Source: Methylobacterium sp. Leaf118 (lineage in GTDB: Bacteria > Pseudomonadota > Alphaproteobacteria > Rhizobiales > Beijerinckiaceae). From it: 64,000 bases of DNA. Position 1 is the stretch's first letter; the number at the start of each line of letters is the position of its first letter. Position numbers and translations under genes: made by a program. The notes beneath the pieces were generated by a model. The model saw only the letters and a list, made by a program, of their open reading frames with translations, did not search any database and was not told the origin of the DNA. Positions 25,950 through 35,542 of this stretch are shown piece by piece. The DNA lies in the NCBI RefSeq assembly GCF_920984675.1, contig NZ_CAKLBV010000011.1, forward strand, positions 37,709 through 101,708. Reading direction: 5' to 3'.

Positions 25950-26324
25950 TCACCCCGCATGGCCGATGGCGCTGACCAGTTGGCTCTGACGGTAGGGCTT
26001 CAGCACGAACTGCCCATCGTCGGGCATATCGTCGTTGCTGAAACCACGACGACCGGAGGTCACCACCAGGCGAATGTGGGGCCAGCGCTCGGCAACGCGG
26101 GCAGCCAAGGTGAGCCCGTCCATCTGTCCCGGCATGTTGATGTCAGTGAACAGAACCCCGATGTCGGATCGGCTCTTCAAGATGAGCCACGCCGCATCGG
26201 CCGTGGGGGCCTCGAGCACCGTAAAACCCTCGTCCACCAAGATATCGACGGCGAGCATGCGAAGAATGTCATCGTCTTCGACAACAAGCACGACGGGGGC
26301 GAGGGCGGTCGGATGCGGGCTCAT
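25950..26324 (-). CDS. Single-domain response regulator
   Basis: The 124-residue product is a stand-alone receiver domain: VVLVVEDDDILRMLAVDILV with acidic residues about 16-18, phosphoacceptor Asp about 61 in LFTDINMPGQMDG, Thr/Ser at LVVTSGR, and Lys about 109 in VLKPY. There is no output domain. This type is common after hybrid kinases in Methylobacterium-like genomes and is close in sequence to the receiver of the hybrid kinase encoded at 53288-56560. It probably works as a phosphorelay intermediate or phosphate sink; its kinase is not adjacent. Confidence 0.93.
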   Translation of the reverse strand: MSPHPTALAPVVLVVEDDDILRMLAVDILVDEGFTVLEAPTADAAWLILKSRSDIGVLFTDINMPGQMDGLTLAARVAERWPHIRLVVTSGRRGFSNDDMPDDGQFVLKPYRQSQLVSAIGHAG

Positions 26325-26364
26325 GGCCTGCTAACCGGGCCGACCTGCGATCGTTCAGCGTAGG

Positions 26365-26694
26365 GTGAAAGACGTTCGGGAAAACAGTCTCTCCCCGCCC
26401 CTTGCGCGAATTGGCATTGCGCGTCCCACAAACGTCATTCAGGCTGCCGCAATCGCTGACGAGGCTTGCTCACATCGACCGCTTCCGGCGAGCCTGACGC
26501 GGTTCCTTTCGGCTCCGTCGCTCCCGGCGCGGCCGGCCGCAGCCTCGCCGGTTTCCGCGCCTCCACCGGCCCCCAACGAGCGCCGCACGCTCATCCCCCC
26601 GAACTGCGCCGTTCGGATCTTTCTCGCTTGGGCGTCGGCCTACAACGTCCTTCTCTTCGCGATCATCGTCCCCCTGTGGCAGAGCCTGCGGTAG
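26365..26694 (+). CDS. Small membrane protein, 109 aa, paralogue of the gene at 8906
   Basis: GTG 26365 opens the frame. The conserved block is AAIADEACSHRPLPASLTRF, then a Pro/Ala-rich spacer, and a C-terminal helix FLAWASAYNVLLFAIIVPLW. The copy inside the island (8906-9190) has the same three-part plan. The function is unknown; it is probably a single-pass inner-membrane protein with a cytoplasmic N-terminus. Confidence 0.6.
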   Translation: MKDVRENSLSPPLARIGIARPTNVIQAAAIADEACSHRPLPASLTRFLSAPSLPARPAAASPVSAPPPAPNERRTLIPPNCAVRIFLAWASAYNVLLFAIIVPLWQSLR

Positions 26695-27280
26695 GGGGTT
26701 CCGTAAGCGCGGCACCCTCGAGAGCGTAGAATGCCGCGCTCTATAACGGTCTGTCTTCGAGGCTGACGAGCCCCGGTCGTCGACGGGGTCGCCTGGGACC
26801 ACGCGACCATCGCGGTTCACGGCAACGGACTCGGGTGTGGGCACCACGTGGTGACTCGGCTCAACCGGCTCGTCCTGAGACGCGGCGGAGCGAAAAGACC
26901 CCGCCGGGCTGTCGCCGGGCGGGGCTGAGGTGGTCGAGCCCTCTGAAAGGGGGCTCAGGGTCAACGGGTGAGCGGGGGAGGTTCGTCCCTCAGACCGGCC
27001 AAGACGCGCCGATCCTTTCGCCGGGCCTGCGCGATCGTTAGGCCGAAGGAACGTCGGACCGGGTCGCGGCGGCGGCACCGACACAGGGGCCGAACGTGAT
27101 GCGGCGGCCGCGTGGGACCGCGTGATCCGGTCGTCCCAGGAAAGCACGCGCCCCCGGACGGCACGGAGCCATGTCCCGACGGTCGGACGGCCGCCGTTGG
27201 CTCAGGCCGCGGGGTGCCATAGCTCACACGCTTCGACCGCCCCGCCTCACCGATCGCGACTCCCGTGCTACGGCTGCGCC
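26695..27280. other. Intergenic region containing repeat copy B
   Basis: The 93-bp repeat lies in the middle. A minus-strand stretch (26760-26880) reads somewhat gene-like (SHHVVPTPESVAVNRDGRVV) but has no good start and runs into other sequence, so I do not call it. Confidence 0.4.
26898..26989. repeat. 93-bp repeat, copy B (copy A at 10115-10207)
   Basis: Same hairpin start (ACCCCGCC ... GGCGGGGCTGAGG) and the same end (GGGTCAACGGGTGAGCGGGGG, then TTCGTCCC) as copy A. It follows the 26365 gene just as copy A follows the island genes. Confidence 0.75.
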
Positions 27281-27409
27281 ATGCCTCGTTTTTCGGTCTT
27301 CTTCTGCGCCGCCGCCGCTCTGCTCACGGCCTATCTCGCGTGGTCGTACGCGCATGCCCAGGGGATGGACCGCGTGAGCGCGCCCGCCGTGGAGCGACAG
27401 CCTCACTGA
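27281..27409 (+). CDS. Very small membrane or secreted protein, 42 aa
   Basis: The product starts MPRFSVFFCAAAALLTAYLA, a hydrophobic segment followed by WSYAHAQG, which would fit either a signal peptide cut after AHA or a single membrane helix. The tail is short and polar. No family is recognised. Codon bias fits the host. Confidence 0.45.
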   Translation: MPRFSVFFCAAAALLTAYLAWSYAHAQGMDRVSAPAVERQPH

Positions 27410-27551
27410 GTTGCGTCCGCACCCGCAGATCCAGCGGGCGACGCGTGCGACGCCGTCCGCCCGCGGCGGCCGTCACGCCAGCTACCCCCATCGCCCCGAA
27501 CAGAGCGAGGTCGCGCCACGGGTCGGCCCCGAGGAGGTCGTGCCGAGCCAT
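27324..27551 (-). CDS. Possible small basic protein, 75 aa (weak)
   Basis: The minus frame from ATG 27551 reads MARHDLLGADPWRDLALFGA then MGVAGVTAAAGGRRRTRRPL, plausible as a short membrane helix with a basic tail. It overlaps the 42-aa gene on the other strand, so at most one of them may be expressed. The Arg-rich C-terminal half is doubtful. Confidence 0.25.
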   Translation of the reverse strand: MARHDLLGADPWRDLALFGAMGVAGVTAAAGGRRRTRRPLDLRVRTQLSEAVAPRRARSRGPSPGHARTTTRDRP

Positions 27552-27668
27552 GCCCCGGCTTGACGGGCGCACACCCGCCCGCCGGGCTCGCACCCTCACC
27601 GCACCGGCCTCTGAAACAAGCGCTCGGTCACGGGCTCGGCCAAGCGGAGGCCGAGCCCGAGGGATCGG

Positions 27669-27824
27669 TCACAGGCGCCCGGTCGCCAGCAGGACGATCA
27701 GGATGATGAGAAGGATGCCGCCGAGCCCGAATCCCGGCCCGCGATAGGCGCCTCCTCCCAAAAATCCGCCACCGCCGAAGGCGAGGAGGATGAGCAGGAT
27801 CAGCAGAATGGTTGTGACGGACAT
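27669..27824 (-). CDS. DUF3309 family small membrane protein, 51 aa
   Basis: The product is a glycine-rich double-helix peptide: MSVTTILLILLILLAFGGGG, then FLGGGAYRGPGFGLGG and ILLIILIVLLATGRL. This pattern of two Leu/Ile helices around a Gly/Tyr/Arg linker is the DUF3309 family, common in Hyphomicrobiales and of unknown function, sometimes stress-induced. The frame is short but unmistakable. Confidence 0.85.
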   Translation of the reverse strand: MSVTTILLILLILLAFGGGGFLGGGAYRGPGFGLGGILLIILIVLLATGRL

Positions 27825-27919
27825 CGTCGACGCTCCCCACGCCCCAGCATCATTGCGTGAGCTTGACGCGTAACCACTGCCGTCACGGATTCGTTGCGGA
27901 TCTTCGATCGCGTCCTGCG

Positions 27920-28243
27920 CTAACCCTTCAGGCAGGTGCTCATGAACGCTTTGCGTTCAGCCCCCTTCAGGCTCTTGGCCCCGGCGTCCGCATTGCAGCT
28001 CTTCATCTTGGCCTGCTGCGGCGTCAGCTCCTTCTCCGGCGCCGCACTCGCCTTGCCGGCGAGGCACTCGGCGATGAAGCTTTTTCGGGCGTCGCCAGCG
28101 AGCTTCTGCGTGCCCGCGTCGGCATTGCAGATCTTCATCCGCTCGCGTTGCGCGGTCTGCGCCGCAGAGGGGGCCGGAGCCTGGGCTGCGGCCGGCAGGA
28201 TCAAGGCGGCAAGGATCGGGAACAGCAGGAGGGAGGCGCGCAT
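27920..28243 (-). CDS. PsiF repeat family secreted protein
   Basis: A signal peptide (MRASLLLFPILAALILPAAA, cut near AQA) is followed by two PsiF repeats. They read MKICNADAGTQKLAGDARKS and MKSCNADAGAKSLKGAERKA, each with paired cysteines closing near the end (CLAGK, CLKG). PsiF of E. coli is induced by phosphate starvation; its function is unknown. ATG 28243 is preceded by a GGAGG-containing leader. Stand-alone gene of about 107 codons. Confidence 0.9.
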   Translation of the reverse strand: MRASLLLFPILAALILPAAAQAPAPSAAQTAQRERMKICNADAGTQKLAGDARKSFIAECLAGKASAAPEKELTPQQAKMKSCNADAGAKSLKGAERKAFMSTCLKG

Positions 28244-28916
28244 GGGAAGTCTCCGCGAAGGTCTTCTATCGTAGCACGCTTGAAGATCGGCACGCCGTCT
28301 CGGATCGACCTTCTGCACAAGCCGCGCGACGCTCGGCCGTCATCGTCAGACCTCTCATACCAAATCCGGTTGATCCCTTCGGGATGGCGGATTTGGGCTT
28401 CGCTCAAACGCCGCGCGGGCTTGCCTGATCCGGGCTCCGCTTTGATCAAGCGGAGCCCGTATCAGGGATCGGCCCAAGGCGAGGTGTCGACCGCGCGCCG
28501 CCCGATCCATGCCGTTCGGCCGGCTCGGTCCGCGCCACGCGTCCGAGAGGCAAGCCTTGCGGTTCAACCAAGACCTGCATCGGGCCAGAGTGCCGGCCAC
28601 CTGAACACTGACGGGCCGAGCCAAGCATGGTCGGACCCGAAACCTACCGATCGATCGACCGGGCGGCATCACGATCGGTCACGCGTACAATACGTCGCCT
28701 TTGCTGCCCTCTGGGGATCTTTGTACCACTGTCATGCCAATGAAACAGACCAACACTGGCAATGCCTGGTAAATGTTCAAAAAGACCAACAGCATTACTC
28801 CCGCCTCATGTCAACTCGCATGCGATTGACAGTCTGCAAAAAATATCGAATTTTGCCGCCGAAATTGGCTCGCTCGCACGCGCCACACAATAAGCAGTCG
28901 GGGGGCAGGTACTCAC
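28244..28916. other. Intergenic region with dispersed repeat, leader of the RTX gene
   Basis: Contains the 110-bp repeat (28357-28466). From about 28720 to 28900 the GC content drops, consistent with a promoter/leader region for the large exoprotein. I see no gene. Confidence 0.55.
28357..28466. repeat. 110-bp dispersed repeat, copy 1
   Basis: Starts ATACCAAATCCGGTTGATCC and ends with a hairpin pairing GGGCTCCGCTT with AAGCGGAGCCC, closing at CCCGTATCAGG. A near-identical copy lies in the opposite orientation at 50600-50709. It has two internal palindromes and no coding capacity, and is probably a REP-like or miniature transposable element. Confidence 0.85.
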
Positions 28917-31900
28917 ATGGCGATCATTCCGTCCAATACGACATACCTGTACCTGAACGGCAACAACGAAGTAAAAATGAAGATCGAGTGGGTCTCGGGC
29001 GCCTCGAACATCATCTACATTCGCCCGGACGGCACCCGCGCGCCGGCCGGCACCAGTTTCCCCCCGGCCGACGATGCCGTCTCCTTCAGGCTTTATTCCG
29101 ATGGAAGCCTGAACCAGTACAAGAGCTTTGGGACGAACGGGAGCTACACGGAGCTCAATTTCGCCCAGCCGGCTCCCGGGGCGGGGACCACGTTCGGACC
29201 GGACGACGCCTACACCCATGGTGCGCTCACGGGCTCCCAGATCCTTCAGGTCCGGCCGGATGGCACCAAGTATCGGGAGGTGAAGACCTTCCTCGATGGC
29301 AACCTCGTCACGTACTCCCTGACCGAGATCACGACGCCGGAACACGAGGGCATCCCGCTCCAACTCATCGGCCACTCCGAAAATGGATCCTCGACGATCA
29401 CGCTGACGAGCAACGCCGCGCCCAGCTCGATCACCACCAGCGGCACCGGGTTCATCAATGGTCTGATCGACATCGACACGGCCCGGCTGATCGGAACGGA
29501 TGGGGGAAGCCTCATCTCGGATAACGGCGCCATCCTCGTCGGCCAGGACGGGGCAAGCCTGATCGGCCAGGATGGCGGATCGCTCGCCGCGCGCTCCGCG
29601 GCCTCGTTGATCGGCAACGACGGCGCCAGCCTCGTCGGCCAGGACGGCGGCACGCTGCTCAATCTCGGCGGTGGGGCGTCCTCCATCCTGTCGGGCGCCT
29701 ACATGCTCTCCGGCGGCGCGCTGATCGGCAATGACGGCGCCACCCTCATCGGCCAGGACGGTGCGAGCTTTGCCGGCAACGTCATGTCGATGGCGCGCGG
29801 CTACCGGGTTCTGTCCGCCACCAGCTTCAAGGACCCGGCCGGAACCACTGCGGACGATACGCTCACGGGCGGCGACGGCGACGACGTGCTGCGTGGGGGC
29901 CTCGGTGGCGACCTGCTCGACGGCGGGGCGGGCAACGACACGCTCTATGGCCACGACAGCAACTTCATCCGCAACGGCGGATTCGAGACGGTTCACACCC
30001 CTCAATTCGATGCCAACGGCTACGGCTACAACGAGCCGATCGACGGTTGGACGCTGCTCTCCGGCGCGCATCTCGAAGTGTTCACGAACGGGACCGCAGG
30101 CGCACCGTCCGAAGGGCGCTACGGCGTCGATCTCGAGGGCAACGCGGCCAACACCAACGTCGCGATCTCGCAGGTGGTCCAGGGCCTCACCGACGGCGCG
30201 TCCTACCGGCTCGCCTTCGACGTGCGGGCGGTGGCCGGCGCGGATGCGCGGTTCCAGGTCTTTTGGGGCGGAACGCTCGTGGACCTCACCGCCGCCGGGG
30301 CGACGTCCGTCGAGCCCACGACGGGCGTCGTGACCTACACCCTCAACGTCTTCGGCGGCGTCGGGAGCGGGTCCAACGCGAACCGGTTGACCTTCGTCGA
30401 GATCGGCGGCGGCGACGCGCACGGGACGCTGCTCGACAACGTCCGGATGTACCGTGACGGGGGCACGGCGACCGCCAACGACCCCGCCCTCGACGGCAAC
30501 GACGCCTTCCGGCCCGGCACCGGTTCGGATCTCGTTTACGGCCATGGCGGCGACGACACCGCCGCCTTCTCCGATATCGGGCCGGGGACCGATCAATTCG
30601 CGGGCGGCTCCGGCATCGACACGCTGATCATGGACTGGTCGAGCTCGACCACGCAGATCGTCTACAAGGGCCTCGCCGCGCCCGGCGGGTCTCAATATGC
30701 GCCCCGGATCGGCCAGGCCGAAAGCTATTCGCGCTCGGGCACCGCCTTCAACGAAGCGGGTCAGATCCTCTATTTCAACGAGGTCGAGAAGTTTTTCCTG
30801 AAGGGCGGCTCCGGCAACGACGCGTTGCAGGGCGGAGAGTACAAGGATTTCCTGTTCGGGAACGGCGGTGACGACATCCTGAGCGGTGGCGGCGGCGGCG
30901 ACGAGATCGATGGCGGCGCCGGTTTCGACCGCGCGATCGTCAAGCTCTCCGGAAGCGGCGCCAACACGATCGTCCTCAAGACCGCGATGTCCGGCGGCAG
31001 CGTCACGCTGTCGGACGGCACCAAACTGACCTCGATCGAGGCGATCGATCTCGAGGCGGGCGACGGCGACGACCTTCTCGACGTGCGCGGCACGGTCGCC
31101 AATCCGACCCATCTGACCGCGAACGAGCCCACCTATCCGACCGTGTACACGGAGTTCTCAGGGCTCGGCGGCAACGACACCCTGGCGGTCGACCTCGCCA
31201 CCTCGGGTGGGCGCGGAACCTTCGCGACGCCCGGCGCGCATTTCGACGGCGGCGCCGGGACGGGCGACCGGCTGATCATGGATTGGTCGGCGGCCACGTC
31301 CAACATCTTTCGCGATACCGACGGCAGCTATAAATCGTTCTGGTATACAGCGACGACCGAGGGCCATAGCTCCATCCAACTCTTCTATACGATGTCGTTC
31401 GAGAACGTCGAACGCTTCGACCTCACCGGCGGCACGGGCAACGATACCCTGTTCGGGGCCGCGAAGGACGACCGCATCACGGTGATCGGCGGTCAGGATA
31501 CGGCGACGCTCGGCGCGGGCAACGACCTGCTCGTCGTCGATTGGTCGAACACCGGCCCGATCCGCGGCGCCCGGGGCGGCGTCACGAGCGGCACCGCCGC
31601 GGCGGGCTACGATGGGAGTTTCGGGATCGAGTTCGGCAGCACGGTCGCCTTCACCGGCGTCGAACGCTTCGACCTGACCCTGACCCAGCTCGACGACGAG
31701 ATCACGACCGGCGACGGCAACGACGTCGTGCGCAGCCTCGCGGGCAACGACACGCTCCGCACCGGCAAGGGCATCGACATCGTCGATGGCGGCAGCGGGG
31801 ACCAGGACCGCTGGATCGCCGACAAGGCGGTGATGACGGCGAGCCAGGCCATGGTGCTCGACCTGACAGCGACGGGCCTCCAGGCGACCTATCTCACCTC

Positions 31901-34793
31901 CGGCACCATCAGGGGTATCGAAGCGGTCGAGCTGACGACGGGCGCCGGCAACGACCGCATCACGACGCGATCGAGCAACCTGGCGGACACGCTCGTGACC
32001 GGGGCCGGCAACGACTGGGTCAAGGTCGCGGGCGGCGCCGACACCGTCACCATGGGAACGGGCACCGACACGCTCGTCGTCGATTGGTCGGGCACGGGCG
32101 CGATCCGGGGTGCCTCGGGCCGCGTCGCGGCGGGCGGCTCCCTGGCGGCCGGCTATGGCGGCACCTTCACCATCGAATTCGGCAGCACCGTTTCCTTCCT
32201 CGGCGTCGAGCATTTCGACCTGACGCTGACCCAACTCGACGACACCGTCACGACCGGGGACGGCAACGACACCATCCGGTCCGGCGCGAGCGGCGACACG
32301 CTCGACACCGGCAAGGGCGTCGACATCATCGACGGGGGATCCGAGGCGGACGGCACACGCGGCCGCGATACGTGGACGGCGGACAAGTCGGCCGCGACCG
32401 TCGGGATGACCATCGACCTGAACGCGCTGCAGTCGAGCTACGTCATCGGCGGCGTGACGGCGACCGTCCGCGACATCGAGGTGCTCGGCCTCGCCGACGA
32501 CCCGAGCGTTCCGGCGACACGGCGCTTCCTGTCCGGATCGGGCGCCGACACGATCCTCACGCGCGGCGAGGCTTACAGCGACCGCATCGGAACCGGGGCC
32601 GGCAACGACCGGGTCAAGGTCGCGGGCGGCGCCGACGACGTGGATCTGGGCGCCGGCTCCGACACGCTCGTCGTCGATTGGTCCCAGACCGGCCCGATCC
32701 GCGGCGCGGGCGGGGGCGTGACGGCGGGCAGCCTCGCGGCGGGCTACGGCGGGAGCTTCGGCATCGAATTCGGCAGCGCGGTGGCCTTCGCCGGCGTCGA
32801 GCATTTCGACCTGACGCTGACCCATCTCGACGATAGCATCACGACCGGGGACGGCGACGACACGGTCCGCAGCGGCGACGGCAACGACACGCTCAAGACG
32901 GGCAAAGGCGTCGACATCGTCGAGGGTGGGGGAGGCGACAGGGACCGCTGGATCGCCGACAAATCCGCCATGACCGCGGCCGAGGCCATGGTGCTCGACC
33001 TGACGGCGGCCGGTCGGCAGGCCCTCTATCTCGGCACCGGGTCTGTGGCCGGAATCGAGGCGATCGAGCTGACCACGGGCGCGGGCAACGACCGCATCAC
33101 GACGCTGTCGAGTTTTCTGGCCGATCGGATCGCGACGGGCGCCGGCACCGACATGGTCACGATCGCGGGCGGGAGTGACACCGTCGATCTGGGCAGCGGC
33201 TCCGATACGCTCATCGTCGATTGGTCGAACACCGGACCCATCCGCGGCGCAGGCGGGGGCGTGACGACGGGCAGCCTGACGACCGGATATGCCGGCAGCT
33301 TCGCCATCGAGTTCGGCAGCACGCTCACCTTTTCGGGCGTCGAACAGTTCGACCTGACGCTGACGCAGCACAATGACGGGGTGACGACCGGCGACGGCAA
33401 CGACGTCATCAACGGTCTGGGCGGCGACGACCTGATGATCGGCGCGGGCGGCAACGATACCTACTTCGTCGACAGCCTGGGCGACCGCGTCATCGAAGCG
33501 GCCGATGGCGGGAGCGATACGGTCAAATCCGCCCTGTCCTACGTGCTGGAATCGGGGCAGGAGATCGAGACCCTCGCCACGACGCTCGACACCGGCACCG
33601 CCGCCCTCGCCCTCACCGGCAACGAGCGCGGCAACACCCTGCGGGGCAATGCCGGCGCCAACATCCTCGACGGCGGCCTCGGCGCCGATACCATGGTCGG
33701 CCTCGGCGGCAACGACACCTATCTTGTCGATCAGGCCGGCGATCAGGTGATCGAGGGCGCGGGCAAGGGCCGGGATGTGGTGATGACCCGCGCCTCCTAT
33801 ACCCTGACCGCGGGTCAGGAGATCGAGGAACTCCGCACGGTCGATAAAGCAGCCAAGACCACGATCAGCCTGACCGGCAACGGGTTCGGCAACAAGCTCG
33901 TGGCGGATGCCGGCAACAACCGGCTCGACGGCGGCGGCGGGATCGACGCCCTCCACGGCGATGCCGGCAACGACACCTATCTCATCGACAACGCGGGCGA
34001 CCAGGTCGTCGAGGCCCGAGGGGGCGGCTGGGACTCGGTCGCAACCTCGGTCACCTACAGCCTCGCCGCCGGTCAGGAGGTCGAAGAGCTTCGTGTTCTC
34101 CTGTCGGTGGGTGATCGGGACATCGACCTGACCGGCAACGCGTTCGCGCAGACCATCCGGGGCAATGGCGGTGCCAACCGGATCGACGGAGGCGGCGGCA
34201 CCGACACCCTGATCGGTGGCGCCGGCGACGACACCTACCTCGTCGACGATGCCGGCGATCAGGTGACGGAAGCCGCGGGCGGCGGCCGGGACGCGGTCGC
34301 GGCCGGCGTGAGCTACACCCTGGCGGCCGGTCAGGAGATCGAGGAGTTGCGCGTTCTCGCGTCGGTCGGCGACCGGGCGATCGACCTGACCGGGAACAGC
34401 CTCGCTCAGACCCTGATCGGCAATACCGGCGCCAACGTGCTGAACGGCGGCTGGGGCAACGACGTGCTGACCGGCCGGGGCGGCGCCGATACCTTTGCGT
34501 TTTCCAGCGCGCTGGGGACGGGCAACGTCGATCGCATCACCGATTTCGCGGCGGACGACACGATCCGGCTGTCGAACAGCATCTTCAAGACGTTGGCGAC
34601 GGGCGAACTCGACCCGGGCCGGTTCAAGAACATCACCACCGGCGTGGCCGATGCGGACGACCGCCTCCTCTACAAGCAATCGACCGGCGAGCTGTTCTAC
34701 GATGCCGACGGCTTGGGCAGCGGCCTGAAGGTCAAGATCGCGACGTTCGACAACAAGGTCGCGCTCACGGCCGCCGACTTCGTCGTGGCCTGA
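28917..34793 (+). CDS. Very large RTX (haemolysin-type Ca-binding) exoprotein, 1958 aa
   Basis: This is a type I-secreted repeat protein without an N-terminal signal. Modules in order: a beta-rich N-terminal domain (about 1-185); a stretch of Leu-Ile-Gly-x-Asp-Gly repeats (about 188-290, LIGNDGASLVGQDGG type); a first RTX block (about 314-345, GGDGDDVLRGG); a carbohydrate-binding-like beta domain (about 350-518, NGGFE ... GWTLLSG); and further RTX. Four long repeats of about 180-200 aa start with DTLVVDWSNTGPIRG (about residues 868, 1050, 1247, 1430). Four repeats of about 88 aa follow (GNDTYLVDxAGDQV ... SYTLAAGQEIEEL). A serralysin-type C-terminal secretion domain with DADDRLLYKQSTGELFYDAD closes the chain. 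The function is probably adhesion or surface-layer/biofilm; no enzyme motif is seen. No T1SS genes are adjacent. Confidence 0.92.
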   Translation: MAIIPSNTTYLYLNGNNEVKMKIEWVSGASNIIYIRPDGTRAPAGTSFPPADDAVSFRLYSDGSLNQYKSFGTNGSYTELNFAQPAPGAGTTFGPDDAYTHGALTGSQILQVRPDGTKYREVKTFLDGNLVTYSLTEITTPEHEGIPLQLIGHSENGSSTITLTSNAAPSSITTSGTGFINGLIDIDTARLIGTDGGSLISDNGAILVGQDGASLIGQDGGSLAARSAASLIGNDGASLVGQDGGTLLNLGGGASSILSGAYMLSGGALIGNDGATLIGQDGASFAGNVMSMARGYRVLSATSFKDPAGTTADDTLTGGDGDDVLRGGLGGDLLDGGAGNDTLYGHDSNFIRNGGFETVHTPQFDANGYGYNEPIDGWTLLSGAHLEVFTNGTAGAPSEGRYGVDLEGNAANTNVAISQVVQGLTDGASYRLAFDVRAVAGADARFQVFWGGTLVDLTAAGATSVEPTTGVVTYTLNVFGGVGSGSNANRLTFVEIGGGDAHGTLLDNVRMYRDGGTATANDPALDGNDAFRPGTGSDLVYGHGGDDTAAFSDIGPGTDQFAGGSGIDTLIMDWSSSTTQIVYKGLAAPGGSQYAPRIGQAESYSRSGTAFNEAGQILYFNEVEKFFLKGGSGNDALQGGEYKDFLFGNGGDDILSGGGGGDEIDGGAGFDRAIVKLSGSGANTIVLKTAMSGGSVTLSDGTKLTSIEAIDLEAGDGDDLLDVRGTVANPTHLTANEPTYPTVYTEFSGLGGNDTLAVDLATSGGRGTFATPGAHFDGGAGTGDRLIMDWSAATSNIFRDTDGSYKSFWYTATTEGHSSIQLFYTMSFENVERFDLTGGTGNDTLFGAAKDDRITVIGGQDTATLGAGNDLLVVDWSNTGPIRGARGGVTSGTAAAGYDGSFGIEFGSTVAFTGVERFDLTLTQLDDEITTGDGNDVVRSLAGNDTLRTGKGIDIVDGGSGDQDRWIADKAVMTASQAMVLDLTATGLQATYLTSGTIRGIEAVELTTGAGNDRITTRSSNLADTLVTGAGNDWVKVAGGADTVTMGTGTDTLVVDWSGTGAIRGASGRVAAGGSLAAGYGGTFTIEFGSTVSFLGVEHFDLTLTQLDDTVTTGDGNDTIRSGASGDTLDTGKGVDIIDGGSEADGTRGRDTWTADKSAATVGMTIDLNALQSSYVIGGVTATVRDIEVLGLADDPSVPATRRFLSGSGADTILTRGEAYSDRIGTGAGNDRVKVAGGADDVDLGAGSDTLVVDWSQTGPIRGAGGGVTAGSLAAGYGGSFGIEFGSAVAFAGVEHFDLTLTHLDDSITTGDGDDTVRSGDGNDTLKTGKGVDIVEGGGGDRDRWIADKSAMTAAEAMVLDLTAAGRQALYLGTGSVAGIEAIELTTGAGNDRITTLSSFLADRIATGAGTDMVTIAGGSDTVDLGSGSDTLIVDWSNTGPIRGAGGGVTTGSLTTGYAGSFAIEFGSTLTFSGVEQFDLTLTQHNDGVTTGDGNDVINGLGGDDLMIGAGGNDTYFVDSLGDRVIEAADGGSDTVKSALSYVLESGQEIETLATTLDTGTAALALTGNERGNTLRGNAGANILDGGLGADTMVGLGGNDTYLVDQAGDQVIEGAGKGRDVVMTRASYTLTAGQEIEELRTVDKAAKTTISLTGNGFGNKLVADAGNNRLDGGGGIDALHGDAGNDTYLIDNAGDQVVEARGGGWDSVATSVTYSLAAGQEVEELRVLLSVGDRDIDLTGNAFAQTIRGNGGANRIDGGGGTDTLIGGAGDDTYLVDDAGDQVTEAAGGGRDAVAAGVSYTLAAGQEIEELRVLASVGDRAIDLTGNSLAQTLIGNTGANVLNGGWGNDVLTGRGGADTFAFSSALGTGNVDRITDFAADDTIRLSNSIFKTLATGELDPGRFKNITTGVADADDRLLYKQSTGELFYDADGLGSGLKVKIATFDNKVALTAADFVVA

Positions 34794-34815
34794 GGCCCGT
34801 CGGACCTCGAACAGA

Positions 34816-34844
34816 TCCCGCCCCGGCTCTACGCCGGGCGGGGC
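34816..34844. terminator. GC-rich hairpin after the RTX gene
   Basis: CCCGCCCCGGC faces GCCGGGCGGGGCC across a short loop. It has no T-run, but it lies 23 bp after the stop. The same hairpin type recurs at four other places in the window. Confidence 0.55.
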
Positions 34845-35144
34845 CATTCGGACGAGGGAGCCAGCCTGGCGCCCTCATCCTCCACCGCGTCGCGCTTCGC
34901 GCCTGTCCAACCTCGCCGGAGACCGCGCCTTCCGGGCGGCCCCCTCTTCGGAGGCGGATGGCGTGAGACGGCCCTGCGCGCGCCCGTCACGAGGCGAAAA
35001 CAATCGTCGTCGGCGACACATCGGCGGCACGGCCGCTCCGGATGCGAAGTGTCCATGCGCACGCCGCGAACCGGAATAAAGGCCGCTCGGCGCGCGTTCC
35101 CCTTAGACAAACATCGCCTCGGACCATGGGCACGCTTGTCTTCC
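34845..35144. other. Intergenic region, nothing recognised
   Basis: No gene, repeat or RNA is seen. The right end is presumably the leader for the next small gene. Confidence 0.45.
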
Positions 35145-35447
35145 ATGAACGGCACCGACCTCGAAGAATATCAATCGTCAGACGAGCGGCTGGCGGGATA
35201 TCTCTCCCGTATCTGTGCCCTGATCGAGACGCGCTGGCACAAAGAACGGAGTCTACTGCTTTTGGCGTGCGACAACCCATGGATGAAAATCCTGGGCCTG
35301 CTGGTTCGGATCCATGAGGAGCAAGACGAGAGCGCGAATCAAGACGCACACGCGCAGCTGATCTTACAGCTCGGCTTCGAAGTTGCGGCCATCGAAGCCT
35401 TGGTGCAGCCCCATTCCGCAATGGAAAGCCCGCACCGCCTGCAATGA
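35145..35447 (+). CDS. Hypothetical protein, 100 aa
   Basis: ATG 35145 opens a soluble helical product (SSDERLAGYLSRICALIETR, MKILGLLVRIHEEQDESANQ). The codon bias is only moderate. An open frame extends upstream to 35049 but reads Arg-rich. No family is recognised. Confidence 0.45.
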   Translation: MNGTDLEEYQSSDERLAGYLSRICALIETRWHKERSLLLLACDNPWMKILGLLVRIHEEQDESANQDAHAQLILQLGFEVAAIEALVQPHSAMESPHRLQ

Positions 35448-35542
35448 GGCGCCAGCGACCGTTTCGCGCTTTCCTGGACGCGGCTCCCAGCAAAATCAGG
35501 GGCGCGTCACGGCCAACATCTTCCAGAAACAGGAGAACACCC

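Noticed and set aside
26470..27147. Minus-strand frame with a gene-like segment (SHHVVPTPESVAVNRD)
   Set aside because: No credible start, crosses the 93-bp repeat and the opposite small gene; perhaps a remnant, but not supported.
28357..28466. The 110-bp repeat as an insertion sequence end
   Set aside because: No transposase gene or target duplication was seen near either copy.
31158..34847. A 1229-codon open frame on the minus strand
   Set aside because: Antisense to the RTX repeats; its apparent repeats simply mirror the real protein repeats.
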